The notes: generated from the sequence alone by a model not told the origin. A DNA stretch of 62,349 nt from Frigoribacterium sp. PhB116 (GCF_004364285.1 NZ_SOBE01000007.1:1-62349); one strand, 5' to 3'; shown: positions 9,371 to 18,490, counted from the first letter of the stretch. Program-made: numbers and translations.

Positions 9371-9433
9371 GATGAACCGCGAACCGAACCATGAACCGCG
9401 ACAAAACGCGGTTCATGGTTCGGAACGCGGTTC
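9371..9433. repeat. Twin hairpin copy B, upstream of the GH3 gene
   Basis: Second copy of the 63-nt palindrome at 3847-3909 (61/63 identical). It sits between the divergent GH3 and LacI genes, so it is unlikely to be only a terminator. Confidence 0.85.
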
Positions 9434-9489
9434 ACGGCGGCGACGCCGCGGGCGTGCCCCGAGCGGCGCGGTCGGATGCGCGCGCCTTG

Positions 9490-9503
9490 CGTGAACGTTC
9501 ACG
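9490..9503. promoter_or_regulatory. LacI-type operator, CGTGAACGTTCACG
   Basis: Perfect 14-bp palindrome, the same core as 2562-2577. Lies in the GH3/LacI divergent region and may link GH3 expression to the regulator encoded at 2609-3598. Confidence 0.65.
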
Positions 9504-9533
9504 GTCCTTTAGTCTCAGGTCCGACACAGCCGT

Positions 9534-9545
9534 CGAAGCGCTTCG
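9534..9545. promoter_or_regulatory. LacI-type operator, CGAAGCGCTTCG
   Basis: Perfect 12-bp palindrome 46 bp before the LacI gene at 9592. The same site recurs at 10643-10656 before the GH42 operon, which makes it the likely autoregulatory site of that LacI protein. Confidence 0.75.
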
Positions 9546-9591
9546 CCGAGACGAGTGACCAGACGCACGACGACTCGACGAGGAGGCCGAG

Positions 9592-10608
9592 ATGACCACG
9601 ATCCACGACGTGGCGAAGGCCGCCGGCGTCTCGATCAGCACCGTCTCGTACGCACTCAGCGGCAAGCGGTCCATCCGGGCCGACACCCGCCTCCGGATCG
9701 ACGCCGCCGTCCGCGACCTCGGCTACCGCGCCAACGCCGGCGCTCGCATGCTGGCCGGTACGCGGACGAACATCCTCGCCCTCAGCGCCCCGATGCACGC
9801 CGAGACGCACCCGCCCGCGTTCATGTCGTTCGTCGTGGCCATCGCCACGGCGGCCCGGCGCCACGACTACGACATCCTGCTGCTGACCGAGGCCGACCCG
9901 CTCGAGGGCCTCCGCCGGGTGGCGTCGAGCCAGCTGGTGGACGGCGTCGTCCTCATGGACGTCGACACCGACGACGCCCGCCTCCCGCTGCTGCGCGAGC
10001 TCGACCTGCCCGCGACGGTCGTCGGCGTGCCCCGCGACACGACCGGTCTCGTCTGTGTCGACTTCGACTTCGAGGAGGCGGCGCGCACCTCGGTCCGCCG
10101 GCTCGCCGACCAGGGCCACCGGTCGATCGGCATGGTCGGCCACGCCGCGGCCCTCTACGAGCACGGCTCGAACTTCGCGCCGCGGTTCCGCGACGCCTTC
10201 GTCGCGGCGATCGAGGCCGACCCCCGCGCGCTGCGCGGCGCCGTCGCGCACGCGCCGGCGCCCGGAGACCCCCGTGACGCGGTCGAGGTGCTGCAGGAGG
10301 CGCTCCCCGACCTGACCGCGCTCGTCCTGAACTGCAACGAGGGCGCCCACCGCGCCGTGCTCCGGTCGCTCGCCGCCCGCGGCCTGCGCGTGCCCGACGA
10401 CGTGTCCGTCGTCTCGGCCTGCTCGAGCTTCGACACGGCCGAGTTCGTGCCGGCGCTCGACGTCGTGCCGTTGCCCGCCGAGGAGTCGGGCCGTCGCGCG
10501 GTCGAGCTGACCATGGCCCAGCTCGACGGCCGGTCGACGGATCAGGTGCAGCTGATAGCGCCGACCTGGATCGCGGGCCGCTCGACCGCGGAGGTCGCCG
10601 TCTCCTGA
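9592..10608 (+). CDS. LacI-family regulator of the glycan-utilisation operon
   Basis: A 338-residue regulator with a classic LacI DNA-binding head (TIHDVAKAAGVSISTVSYALSGK) and a sugar-sensing periplasmic-binding-like domain. A strong GAGGAGG ribosome site precedes the ATG. It lies between the divergent GH3 gene and the GH42/ABC/GH31 operon. Identical palindromes (GAAGCGCTTC core) flank it on both sides, which strongly suggests local repression relieved by an oligosaccharide. Given the neighbouring enzymes, a xyloglucan-derived ligand is the best guess, but the pocket residues cannot be read from sequence alone. Confidence 0.9.
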   Translation: MTTIHDVAKAAGVSISTVSYALSGKRSIRADTRLRIDAAVRDLGYRANAGARMLAGTRTNILALSAPMHAETHPPAFMSFVVAIATAARRHDYDILLLTEADPLEGLRRVASSQLVDGVVLMDVDTDDARLPLLRELDLPATVVGVPRDTTGLVCVDFDFEEAARTSVRRLADQGHRSIGMVGHAAALYEHGSNFAPRFRDAFVAAIEADPRALRGAVAHAPAPGDPRDAVEVLQEALPDLTALVLNCNEGAHRAVLRSLAARGLRVPDDVSVVSACSSFDTAEFVPALDVVPLPAEESGRRAVELTMAQLDGRSTDQVQLIAPTWIAGRSTAEVAVS

Positions 10609-10642
10609 CTCCTCGATGCCCCTGACGGCCGACGGCCCGTCG

Positions 10643-10656
10643 TCGAAGCGCTTCGA
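10643..10656. promoter_or_regulatory. LacI-type operator, TCGAAGCGCTTCGA
   Basis: Perfect 14-bp palindrome between the LacI stop and the GH42 start. Its 12-bp core is identical to the one at 9534-9545. Expected to control the GH42-ABC-GH31 operon. Confidence 0.8.
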
Positions 10657-10759
10657 CACTCCTACCCCGCCGCCACGACCCGCCACCACCGCGACCCGCC
10701 ACCACCGTTCCCCCCACCACCACGACCCGCCGCACCCACCCACCACCGAGAGGCCCCCG

Positions 10760-12877
10760 ATGTCGACGCTGACGTCCCGCTCCCGCGACCTGCCCGAGCC
10801 CCGCACCTTCCCCTGGATCACCGACGGCCTCGCCCTCGGCGGCGACTGGTCGCCCGAGCAGTGGCCCGAGGAGCTCTGGGCCGACGACGTCGCCCTCATG
10901 CGCCGCGCCGGGGTCAACAGCATCAACCTCGCCGTCTTCTCCTGGGGCCTGCTCGAGGTCGCCGACGGCGAGTTCGACTTCGGCTGGCTCGACCGCGCGA
11001 TGGACCTGCTCGCCGACGCCGGCATCGGCGTGAACCTCGCGACGCCGACCGCGGCGCCGCCGATCTGGCTGTTCCGGGCGCACCCCGAGATCGGCCTCGT
11101 CACCGACCGCGGCGTGCGCGTCTCGCAGGGCGGCCGGCTCGGCTGGTCGCCGAGCTCGGCGGTGTTCCGCCGCTACGCTCTGCGGCTCGTCGAGACCATG
11201 GCGGCCCGCTACGCCCACCACCCGGCCCTCCGCCTCTGGCACGTGAGCAACGAGCTCGGCAACGAGAACTCGCACTGCTTCAGCGACGAGACCTCGGCCG
11301 CGTTCGCGACCTGGCTGGAGGCGCGGCACGGCACGGTCGAGGCGCTGAACGCGCACTGGGGCTCGGCCTTCTGGGGCCACCGCTACACGTCGTTCGACCA
11401 GGTCGAGGCGCCCCGCTTCACCGGCACGAGCCACAACCCCGGCCTGCTGCTCGACTTCGAGCGCTTCAGCAGCGACGCCCTGCTCGGCCACTACCTCGCC
11501 GAGCGTGAGGTGCTGCGCCGCGTGACGCCCGACGTGCCGATCACGACGAACTTCATGATCCAGAACCACCCGGGCGTGCACGACTACGCCGGCTGGGCAC
11601 GCGAGGTCGACCTCGTCGCCAACGACCACTACACGATCGGCGTCGACCCCGAGCGCTGGGGCGAGCTGGCCTTCAGCGCCGACCGCACGCGCGGGATGTC
11701 GCAGGGCGAGCCCTGGCTGCTGATCGAGCACTCGACCTCGGCCGTCAACTGGCAGCCGCGCAACCGCGCCAAGTCGCCCGGCGAGCTGGCGCGCAACAGC
11801 CTGGCCCACGTCGCACGAGGAGCCGACGGCGCCCTGTTCTTCCAGTGGCGCCAGTCGACCGCGGGCAGCGAGCAGCACCACTCGTCGGTCGTGCCGCACG
11901 CCGGTGCCGACAGCCGCGTCTACCGCGAGGTGGAGGCGCTCGGCGCGACCCTGCGCCGCATCGGCGCCGTGCGCGGGTCGACCGTCGAGCAGGCCCGCGT
12001 GGCGATCCTCTTCGACGAGATCAGCCCGAACGCGCTCCGCTCGGGCAACAACCCCAGCGTCGACGTCAGGGCCCTCGACCAGCCGCTCGCGTTCCACCGG
12101 GCGCTGACCCGCAAGGGTGTGGCCGTCGACGTGGTCGCGCCGACGAGCGACCTCTCGGGCTACGACCTCGTCGTCGTGGCGACGCTCTACCTGTGCCCCG
12201 AGGAGGCGGTGGCCGGCCTCGAGCAGGTCGTCGCCCGAGGCGGCACCGTCGTCGTCACCCCGTTCTCCGGCATCGTCGACCGGCACAACCGCGTCGTCGA
12301 GGGCGGCTACCCCGGCGTGCTGCGCGAGCTGCTCGGGGTGCGCTCGGAGGAGTTCTACCCGCTGCTGCAGGGCGCCGAGGTCGAGCTGTCCGACGGTCGC
12401 CGCGGCCGCGTCTGGAGCGAGCTCGCCGCGCCCCGTGCGTGGGGCGGCGGCGGCGGCGACGCCACGAGCGGAGCAGGACCGACCGGCGCAGCCCCGACCG
12501 ACGCGGCCGCCACGGTCACGAGTGCCTACGTCACGGGCCAGCTCGCCGGGCACCCCGCGACGTTCCGCCGCGACGCCCCGGGCGGCGGTGCGGCGCTCTA
12601 CCTCACCACGCACCTCGACGACGCCTCGCTCGCGGCCCTCGTCGACGACCTCGTCGCCGAGCAGGGGATCGCACCCATCGCGGTCGGCGACGACGGCCTC
12701 GAGAGGGTGCGCCGCACCTCCGAGGCAGGGTCGTGGCTCTTCGCGATCAACCACGGCGACGTCGACCAGCAGGTCGTCGCGACCGGGGTCGACCTCGTGT
12801 CGGGCCAGCCCGCCGACGGCTCGTTCACCGTGCCCGCCGGCGCGGTGGCCGTGATCGAGGAGACCCCGGCCCGCTGA
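10760..12877 (+). CDS. Beta-galactosidase, glycoside hydrolase family 42
   Basis: A 705-residue cytoplasmic enzyme (no signal peptide). The GH42 TIM barrel spans about residues 20-390, with the acid/base Glu165 in VSNELGNEN and the nucleophile Glu323 in LLIEHSTS. A trimerisation/glutamine-amidotransferase-like domain (about 395-600) and a small C-terminal beta domain follow. A Gly/Ala/Thr-rich insert near residues 560-590 looks like a flexible linker. The ATG at 10760 has GAGAGG upstream; the open frame extends to 10616 but that part is low-complexity and contains the operator, so it was excluded. It removes terminal beta-galactose from imported oligosaccharides and is the first gene of the ABC/GH31 operon. 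Confidence 0.92.
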   Translation: MSTLTSRSRDLPEPRTFPWITDGLALGGDWSPEQWPEELWADDVALMRRAGVNSINLAVFSWGLLEVADGEFDFGWLDRAMDLLADAGIGVNLATPTAAPPIWLFRAHPEIGLVTDRGVRVSQGGRLGWSPSSAVFRRYALRLVETMAARYAHHPALRLWHVSNELGNENSHCFSDETSAAFATWLEARHGTVEALNAHWGSAFWGHRYTSFDQVEAPRFTGTSHNPGLLLDFERFSSDALLGHYLAEREVLRRVTPDVPITTNFMIQNHPGVHDYAGWAREVDLVANDHYTIGVDPERWGELAFSADRTRGMSQGEPWLLIEHSTSAVNWQPRNRAKSPGELARNSLAHVARGADGALFFQWRQSTAGSEQHHSSVVPHAGADSRVYREVEALGATLRRIGAVRGSTVEQARVAILFDEISPNALRSGNNPSVDVRALDQPLAFHRALTRKGVAVDVVAPTSDLSGYDLVVVATLYLCPEEAVAGLEQVVARGGTVVVTPFSGIVDRHNRVVEGGYPGVLRELLGVRSEEFYPLLQGAEVELSDGRRGRVWSELAAPRAWGGGGGDATSGAGPTGAAPTDAAATVTSAYVTGQLAGHPATFRRDAPGGGAALYLTTHLDDASLAALVDDLVAEQGIAPIAVGDDGLERVRRTSEAGSWLFAINHGDVDQQVVATGVDLVSGQPADGSFTVPAGAVAVIEETPAR

Positions 12878-12948
12878 CCCCGACACCCCACCCGAGAACC
12901 CTCCGCCGACCCCTCACCAGGGCGGCACCCGCGTCGAAGGAGATGCAG

Positions 12949-14244
12949 ATGAGACACCCGAAGACCGTGAGGGCCGCAGCCCTCGCGACCGTCCTGATCG
13001 GGGGAGCCGCGCTGAGCGGCTGCTCCGCCGTGGGCGGCGACGACGTCGTCCGCCTCGAGTACTGGGGCTGGGGGGTCGGCCAGAGCGAGCAGGTCGCCCT
13101 CTGGAACGCCGCGAACCCGGACGTCCAGGTGCGGCACACCGACGCCGGAGGCGGCACGGACTCGGCCGCGAAGCTCCTGACCTCGAGCCGGGCCGGCAAC
13201 GCCCCCGACGTGGCGCTCGCCGAGTACACGACGATCCCGTCGCTGGTGATCGCCGACGTGCCGCGCGACATCACCGACCTGGTGGCCGACGTGGACGACG
13301 CCTTCACCGAGGGCACCTGGGCCCAGACGACCTTCGGCGGCCAGGTGTACGCGCTGCCGCAGGACGCCGGGCCGATGGTGCTCACCTACCGCGCCGACCT
13401 GCTCGCCGAGACCGGCCAGGCCGTCCCGACGACGTGGCAGGAGTTCGGCGACGTCGCCCGTGCCGTGCACGAGCAGCGCCCCGACACGGTGCTCGCGGCC
13501 GTCCCCGCCGGCGAGCTCGGCTTCTGGGCCGGGGTCTCGGCGCAGGCCGGCGCCGACTGGTGGTCGGTCGACGAGGACGGCTGGACCGTCGGCATCGCCG
13601 ACGAGCGCATGCTCGAGGTCGCCGACTTCTTCGAGCAGCTCGCCGCCGACGGCTCGATCGACACCGACCCCGTGCTCTCGCCCGAGTACAACAAGCGCGT
13701 CAACGACGGCACGATCGGCGGCTGGGCGGCAGGCATCTGGGCGCCGAGCGTGCTCGGCGGCGTCGCCCCCGACACCTCCGGCTCGTGGGAGATCACGCCG
13801 CTGCCCGAGTGGACGCCCGGCGACGCCGCGGTGCCGTTCCAGGGCGGCTCGGCGCTGATCGTGACGAAGAACAGCGAGCACCCCGAGGAGGCGGCGGCGT
13901 TCGCCAAGTGGATGAACGCGAGCACCGAGGGCAACCAGTCGCTGCTCGACGTGCGCGGCGTCTACCCCGCGTCGATCGAGGGCCAGGAGCTCGCGATCGG
14001 CAACGCCCCGCCCTCGCTGATGCCGCAGCAGACCGACTTCTACGACGTCGCCGCCGAGGTCTCGGAGGACGTCCTCCCCACCACGTGGGGCCCCAACGTC
14101 GCGCTCGCGACGACCACGCTCACCGACGAGCTCAACGCGGCGATCGCGGCCGGCACCCCGTGGCGCGACGCCTTCGTCGCGACCCAGGCCGTCGTCGTGG
14201 CCGACATGGAGGAAGTGGGATACCAGGTGACCACGAATGGCTGA
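12949..14244 (+). CDS. Sugar ABC transporter substrate-binding lipoprotein (family 1)
   Basis: A 431-residue extracellular binding protein. The signal peptide ends in the lipobox LSGC; a family 1 (MalE/UgpB-like) fold with DVALAEYTT and GGWAAGIWAPS segments follows. The ATG at 12949 is chosen because GAAGGAG sits 6 nt upstream; an ATG at 12943 would leave no spacing. Its 3' end overlaps the next permease gene by 8 nt. It captures the oligosaccharide used by the GH42/GH31 enzymes of the same operon. Ligand identity is inferred only from context. Confidence 0.9.
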   Translation: MRHPKTVRAAALATVLIGGAALSGCSAVGGDDVVRLEYWGWGVGQSEQVALWNAANPDVQVRHTDAGGGTDSAAKLLTSSRAGNAPDVALAEYTTIPSLVIADVPRDITDLVADVDDAFTEGTWAQTTFGGQVYALPQDAGPMVLTYRADLLAETGQAVPTTWQEFGDVARAVHEQRPDTVLAAVPAGELGFWAGVSAQAGADWWSVDEDGWTVGIADERMLEVADFFEQLAADGSIDTDPVLSPEYNKRVNDGTIGGWAAGIWAPSVLGGVAPDTSGSWEITPLPEWTPGDAAVPFQGGSALIVTKNSEHPEEAAAFAKWMNASTEGNQSLLDVRGVYPASIEGQELAIGNAPPSLMPQQTDFYDVAAEVSEDVLPTTWGPNVALATTTLTDELNAAIAAGTPWRDAFVATQAVVVADMEEVGYQVTTNG

Positions 14245-15211
14245 CACCGCGCTGCGCCCCGAGATGACGCACCCCGTCACCGCGAGCCCGGCCCCGCGCC
14301 CGGCGCGCGGCCGACGCCGGAGCCCGCTGGCTCCCTACCTGTTCGTCGCGCCGGCCGTCGTGCTGTTCGTGGTGTTCATGCTGATCCCGCTCGGCTACAC
14401 GATCTGGTCGAGCCTCCGGGCCTACCGGATCGAGGAGGGGGCGTCGGTGCTCGGCGTCCGGGTCGACCGCTTCGTGGGCCTCGACAACTACGTCGCCGTG
14501 CTGCAGGACGCCGAGCTGCTCGCCAGCTTCGGCCGGCTCGGGATCTACGGCGTCATCGCGGTGCCGCTGACGCTCGGGCTCGCGCTGCTCTTCGCGCTGC
14601 TGCTCGACGTTCCCGCCGTCCGTGCGAAGCGGTTCGCGCGCACGGCGATCTTCATCCCCTACGCCGTGCCCGGCATCACCGCGGCGCTGCTCTGGGGCTT
14701 CATGTACCTGCCGAGCACGAGCCCGTTCTCGTACGTGACGAACGCGCTCGGCTGGGGGCCGATCCCGTTCCTCGAGGCCGGCGGCCTGTTCGGGTCGCTC
14801 GCCAACATCGCCATCTGGGGCGGCGTCGGCTTCAACATGATCATCATCTACACGTCGCTCCGCGGCATCCCGGCCGAGATCTACGAGTCGGCCCGCCTCG
14901 ACGGCGCGAGCGAGCTCCAGGTCGCCCTGCGCATCAAGGTCCCGCTCGTCGTGCCCGCGCTCGTCCTCACCGGCGTCTTCGCGCTGATCGGCACGCTGCA
15001 GCTGTACGGCGAGCCGAACACCCTCCGTCCCCTGACCACCGAGATCACCCAGAGCTGGGCCCCGCTGATGACCATCTACCGCGACGCGTTCCTGACCGAC
15101 GACCTCCCGTCGGCCGCCGCCTCCTCGACCATCCTCGCGCTCGGGACGGTCGCCCTCTCGGCGATCGTGCTCGCCGTCGCGAACCGCCGCCGGAAGGAGG
15201 GCGTCTCGTGA
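14237..15211 (+). CDS. Sugar ABC transporter permease (MalF/MsmF type)
   Basis: A 324-residue inner-membrane protein with about six transmembrane helices. The cytoplasmic EAA loop is clear (EIYESARLDGASELQ followed by RIKVPLVVP), the contact site for the ATPase. Overlaps the binding-protein gene upstream and the second permease downstream by 4 nt. No ATPase is encoded nearby, so a shared MsmK-type ATPase from elsewhere in the genome probably energises it, as is common for actinobacterial sugar importers. Confidence 0.9.
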   Translation: MADTALRPEMTHPVTASPAPRPARGRRRSPLAPYLFVAPAVVLFVVFMLIPLGYTIWSSLRAYRIEEGASVLGVRVDRFVGLDNYVAVLQDAELLASFGRLGIYGVIAVPLTLGLALLFALLLDVPAVRAKRFARTAIFIPYAVPGITAALLWGFMYLPSTSPFSYVTNALGWGPIPFLEAGGLFGSLANIAIWGGVGFNMIIIYTSLRGIPAEIYESARLDGASELQVALRIKVPLVVPALVLTGVFALIGTLQLYGEPNTLRPLTTEITQSWAPLMTIYRDAFLTDDLPSAAASSTILALGTVALSAIVLAVANRRRKEGVS

Positions 15212-16149
15212 CCGCCCTCGACACGCGCCCCGGCTCGGGCTCCCGACCAGGAGGCGCGGAGGGCGACCGCAGGACGGCCCGCTCCGGCGGCACCGCCCGC
15301 CCCGGCGCCGCCCGCGCCTCTCGCAGCGGCAAGCTGCTGCCCACGATCGTGCTGCTGATCGGCGCCTTCTACTGCCTCGTGCCGGTCGGCTGGGTGTTCA
15401 TCGCCTCGTCGAAGTCGCCGGGCGAGCTGTTCACCTCGTTCTCGTTCGCCCCGGGCACCGGCCTGCTCGGCAACCTCGGCGACCTGTTCGCCTACGAGGG
15501 CGGCCAGTACGGCCTGTGGGCCGCGAACTCGCTGCTCTACGCGGGGGTCGGCGGCGTGCTGTCGACGCTCGTCTCGACGATGGCGGGCTACGCCCTGGCG
15601 AAGTTCGCGTTCCGCGGGCGGAACCTGATCTTCTTCATGATCCTCGCGGGCGTGCTGATCCCGGGCATCACCCTCGCGATCCCGCAGTACATCCTGCTCA
15701 GCGAGATCGGGCTGGCGGGCGGGCCGATCTCGGTGCTGCTGCCGATCATCATCAGCCCGTTCGGCATCTACCTGTCTCGGGTGTTCGCGCAGTCGGCGGT
15801 GCCGCAGGAGATCCTCGAGGCGTCGCGGATCGACGGCGCGGGCGAGTGGCGCATCTTCCGGCACATCGTGCTGCCGATCATGGTGCCCGGCATGGTGACC
15901 GTGTTCCTGCTGCAGTTCGTCGGCATCTGGAACAACTTCCTGCTGCCGTTCGTGATGCTCAGCGACCAGGCCGACTACCCGCTCACCGTCGGCCTCTACA
16001 CGCTGCTGTCGAAGGGGTCCGGCGCCCCGGCGCTGTACTCGCTCGCCATCACCGGGGCGGCCGTGTCGATCATCCCGCTCACGCTGCTCGTGCTGTTCCT
16101 GCAGCGCTTCTGGCGGCTCGACCTGATCTCGGGAGGGCTGAAGGGCTGA
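15208..16149 (+). CDS. Sugar ABC transporter permease (MalG/MsmG type)
   Basis: A 313-residue permease. A disordered, basic N-terminal 45 residues is followed by about six membrane helices and an EAA loop (EILEASRIDGAGEWR, then HIVLPIMVPG). The GTG start overlaps the previous stop (GTGA), implying translational coupling. Partner of the 14237-15211 permease. Confidence 0.9.
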   Translation: MTALDTRPGSGSRPGGAEGDRRTARSGGTARPGAARASRSGKLLPTIVLLIGAFYCLVPVGWVFIASSKSPGELFTSFSFAPGTGLLGNLGDLFAYEGGQYGLWAANSLLYAGVGGVLSTLVSTMAGYALAKFAFRGRNLIFFMILAGVLIPGITLAIPQYILLSEIGLAGGPISVLLPIIISPFGIYLSRVFAQSAVPQEILEASRIDGAGEWRIFRHIVLPIMVPGMVTVFLLQFVGIWNNFLLPFVMLSDQADYPLTVGLYTLLSKGSGAPALYSLAITGAAVSIIPLTLLVLFLQRFWRLDLISGGLKG

Positions 16150-16253
16150 TGACCGAGCCCATCCGCACCTCCGAGGCCCATGAACGCTCGGCCGTCGTCT
16201 CGCCGGCCACCTCCTCCTCGCACCCCGCGCACCCGGAAGGCAGCACCGCATGA
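16149..16253 (+). CDS. 34-residue coupling micro-ORF between permease and alpha-xylosidase
   Basis: Its ATG overlaps the permease stop (TGATG) and its TGA overlaps the alpha-xylosidase ATG (ATGA). It fills exactly the 100-nt gap between the two genes. The peptide is hydrophilic, Ser/Pro/His-rich, with no known motif. It may simply keep ribosomes moving into the downstream gene. Real translation is plausible from the double overlap but unproven. Confidence 0.4.
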   Translation: MTEPIRTSEAHERSAVVSPATSSSHPAHPEGSTA

Positions 16254-18469
16254 AGTTCACCGACGGCTACTGGGAGATCCTGCCCGGCGTCACCGCCCTG
16301 TACGCCCAGGAGGCGCACGACGTCTGGGAGCAGGACGGCGGCCTCGTCGCCTACGCCCCGACCAAGCGCATCGCGGGTCGCGGGGACACCCTCAACCGGC
16401 CGATGCTCACCGTGTCGCTGTCGTCGCCGGCCGAGGGCGTCATCCGCGTCCGCATCGACCACCACCAGGGCGCGCGCGGCCGCGGCGGGTTCGACCTGCC
16501 CGGCGACGACGGCTCGCGGGTCGGCGAGGTCAGCGTCGTCGACGGCGTCGGCACGCTCACCTCGGGGGCGCTCACCGCGACCGTGGGCGAGGGCGCCCCC
16601 TGGTCGCTCGAGTTCAGCTCGGGCGGCGAACGGCTGACGGGGTCGGGGCACCGCTCCGTCGGGTACGTGACCGACGCCTCCGGCCGGTCGTTCGTGCACG
16701 AGCAGCTCGACCTCGGCGTCGGCGAGCACGTCTACGGGCTGGGGGAGCGCTTCGGGCCCCTCGTCAAGAACGGCCAGACCGTCGACATCTGGAACGCCGA
16801 CGGCGGCACCTCGAGCGAGCAGGCCTACAAGAACGTGCCCTTCTACCTGACGAACAAGGGCTACGGCGTGCTCGTCGACGACCCCGGCGCCGTCTCGTTC
16901 GAGGTCGGCACCGAGTCGGTCGAGCGGGTGCAGTTCTCGGTCGAGGGCGAGTCGCTCGAGTACCTCGTGATCGCCGGGCCGACGGGCAAGGACGTGCTCG
17001 AGCGCTACACCGCGCTCGCCGGCCGGCCTGCCCTCGTGCCGGCCTGGAGCTACGGCCTCTGGCTGACGACGAGCTTCACGACCGACTACGACGAGGCGAC
17101 GGTCACGTCGTTCATCGACGGGTTCGCCGAGCGCGACCTGCCGCTGTCGGCGTTCCACTTCGACTGCTTCTGGATGCGGGAGTTCAGCTGGACCGACTTC
17201 GTCTGGGACCCGCGCGCGTTCCCCGACCCCGACGCGATGCTCGCCCGGCTGCACGACAAGGGCCTGCACGTCTGCGTCTGGATCAACCCCTACATCGCAC
17301 AGCGCTCGCCGCTCTTCGCCGAGGGGGCCGCGGCCGGCTACCTCGTGAAGAAGGCGAACGGCGACCTCTGGCAGTGGGACATGTGGCAGGCCGGCATGGC
17401 GCTGGTCGACTTCACGAACCCGGAGGCGGTGGCCTGGTACCAGGGCTACCTGCGGCAGCTCACGGCGCAGGGCGTCGACTCGTTCAAGACCGACTTCGGC
17501 GAGCGGATCCCGACCGACGTCGTCTGGCACGACGGCAGCCACCCCGAGGCGATGCACAACCTCTACGCGCAGCTCTACAACCGCGCGGTGCACGAGGTGC
17601 TCGTCGACGAGCGCGGCGAGCGCGACGCCGTCGTCTTCGCCCGCTCGGCGACCGTGGGCGGCCAGACGATGCCCGTGCACTGGGGCGGCGACAACTCGTC
17701 GAGCCACGTGTCGATGGCCGAGACGCTGCGCGGCGGGCTGTCGCTGTCGATGGGCGGCTTCGGCTTCTGGGCGCACGACATGGGCGGCTTCGAGGGGCTG
17801 CCCGACGCGGGCGTCTTCAAGCGGTGGGTCGCCTTCGGCCTGCTGTCGTCGCACTCGCGGCTTCACGGGTCGAGCTCGTACCGGGTGCCGTGGCTGTTCG
17901 ACGACGAGGCCGTCGACGTCACGCGGTCGTTCACCAAGCTCAAGCTGTCGCTGATGCCGTACCTGTTCCAGGCAGGCGTCGAGGCGCACGAGCGGGGAGT
18001 GCCGGTGATGCGGCCGATGGTGCTCGAGTTCGACCGCGACCGCGCCGTCGTGCACGTCGACACGCAGTACATGCTGGGCCCCGACCTGCTCGTCGCGCCG
18101 GTGTTCTCGGCCGACGGCACCGTCGAGGTGTACCTGCCTCACGGCCGCTGGACGAACTGGTTCACCGGCGAGGTCGTCGACGGCGGCTCGTGGCGCACCG
18201 AGCGGCACGGCTTCGACACCCTGCCGCTGTACGTGCGCGAGGGTGCGGTCGTCCCGGTCGGCGCCCGCGACGACCGGCCCGACTACGACTATGTCGACGG
18301 GCTGACGCTGCACGTGTTCCCCGGTCCCGACGGGGTGCGAGAGGTGACCGTCACGGACCAGGCGACGGGCGAGCCGACCGTCTTCCGCGTCGAGAGGCGA
18401 GGAGGCGCGGCGGAGGTGACCGGGCCCGAGGGCGCGACCCTGCCTGCCTTGGTGGTGCGCGCCTCCTAG
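16250..18469 (+). CDS. yicI: Alpha-xylosidase, glycoside hydrolase family 31 (YicI type)
   Basis: A 739-residue cytoplasmic enzyme resembling E. coli YicI from end to end. N-terminal beta-sandwich (1-240), TIM barrel (about 245-580) with the nucleophile Asp415 in FKTDFGERIP and acid/base Asp481 in HWGGD, then C-terminal beta domains. YicI-type characteristic stretches such as YGLGERFG, FHFDCFWM and VWINPYIAQ are present. It hydrolyses alpha-1,6-linked xylose from the non-reducing end of xyloglucan oligosaccharides (isoprimeverose units). Last gene of the operon, coupled through a micro-ORF; a GC-rich hairpin follows. Confidence 0.93.
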   Translation: MKFTDGYWEILPGVTALYAQEAHDVWEQDGGLVAYAPTKRIAGRGDTLNRPMLTVSLSSPAEGVIRVRIDHHQGARGRGGFDLPGDDGSRVGEVSVVDGVGTLTSGALTATVGEGAPWSLEFSSGGERLTGSGHRSVGYVTDASGRSFVHEQLDLGVGEHVYGLGERFGPLVKNGQTVDIWNADGGTSSEQAYKNVPFYLTNKGYGVLVDDPGAVSFEVGTESVERVQFSVEGESLEYLVIAGPTGKDVLERYTALAGRPALVPAWSYGLWLTTSFTTDYDEATVTSFIDGFAERDLPLSAFHFDCFWMREFSWTDFVWDPRAFPDPDAMLARLHDKGLHVCVWINPYIAQRSPLFAEGAAAGYLVKKANGDLWQWDMWQAGMALVDFTNPEAVAWYQGYLRQLTAQGVDSFKTDFGERIPTDVVWHDGSHPEAMHNLYAQLYNRAVHEVLVDERGERDAVVFARSATVGGQTMPVHWGGDNSSSHVSMAETLRGGLSLSMGGFGFWAHDMGGFEGLPDAGVFKRWVAFGLLSSHSRLHGSSSYRVPWLFDDEAVDVTRSFTKLKLSLMPYLFQAGVEAHERGVPVMRPMVLEFDRDRAVVHVDTQYMLGPDLLVAPVFSADGTVEVYLPHGRWTNWFTGEVVDGGSWRTERHGFDTLPLYVREGAVVPVGARDDRPDYDYVDGLTLHVFPGPDGVREVTVTDQATGEPTVFRVERRGGAAEVTGPEGATLPALVVRAS

Positions 18470-18490
18470 GCCGCGGTCCCCTCTGCCTGC

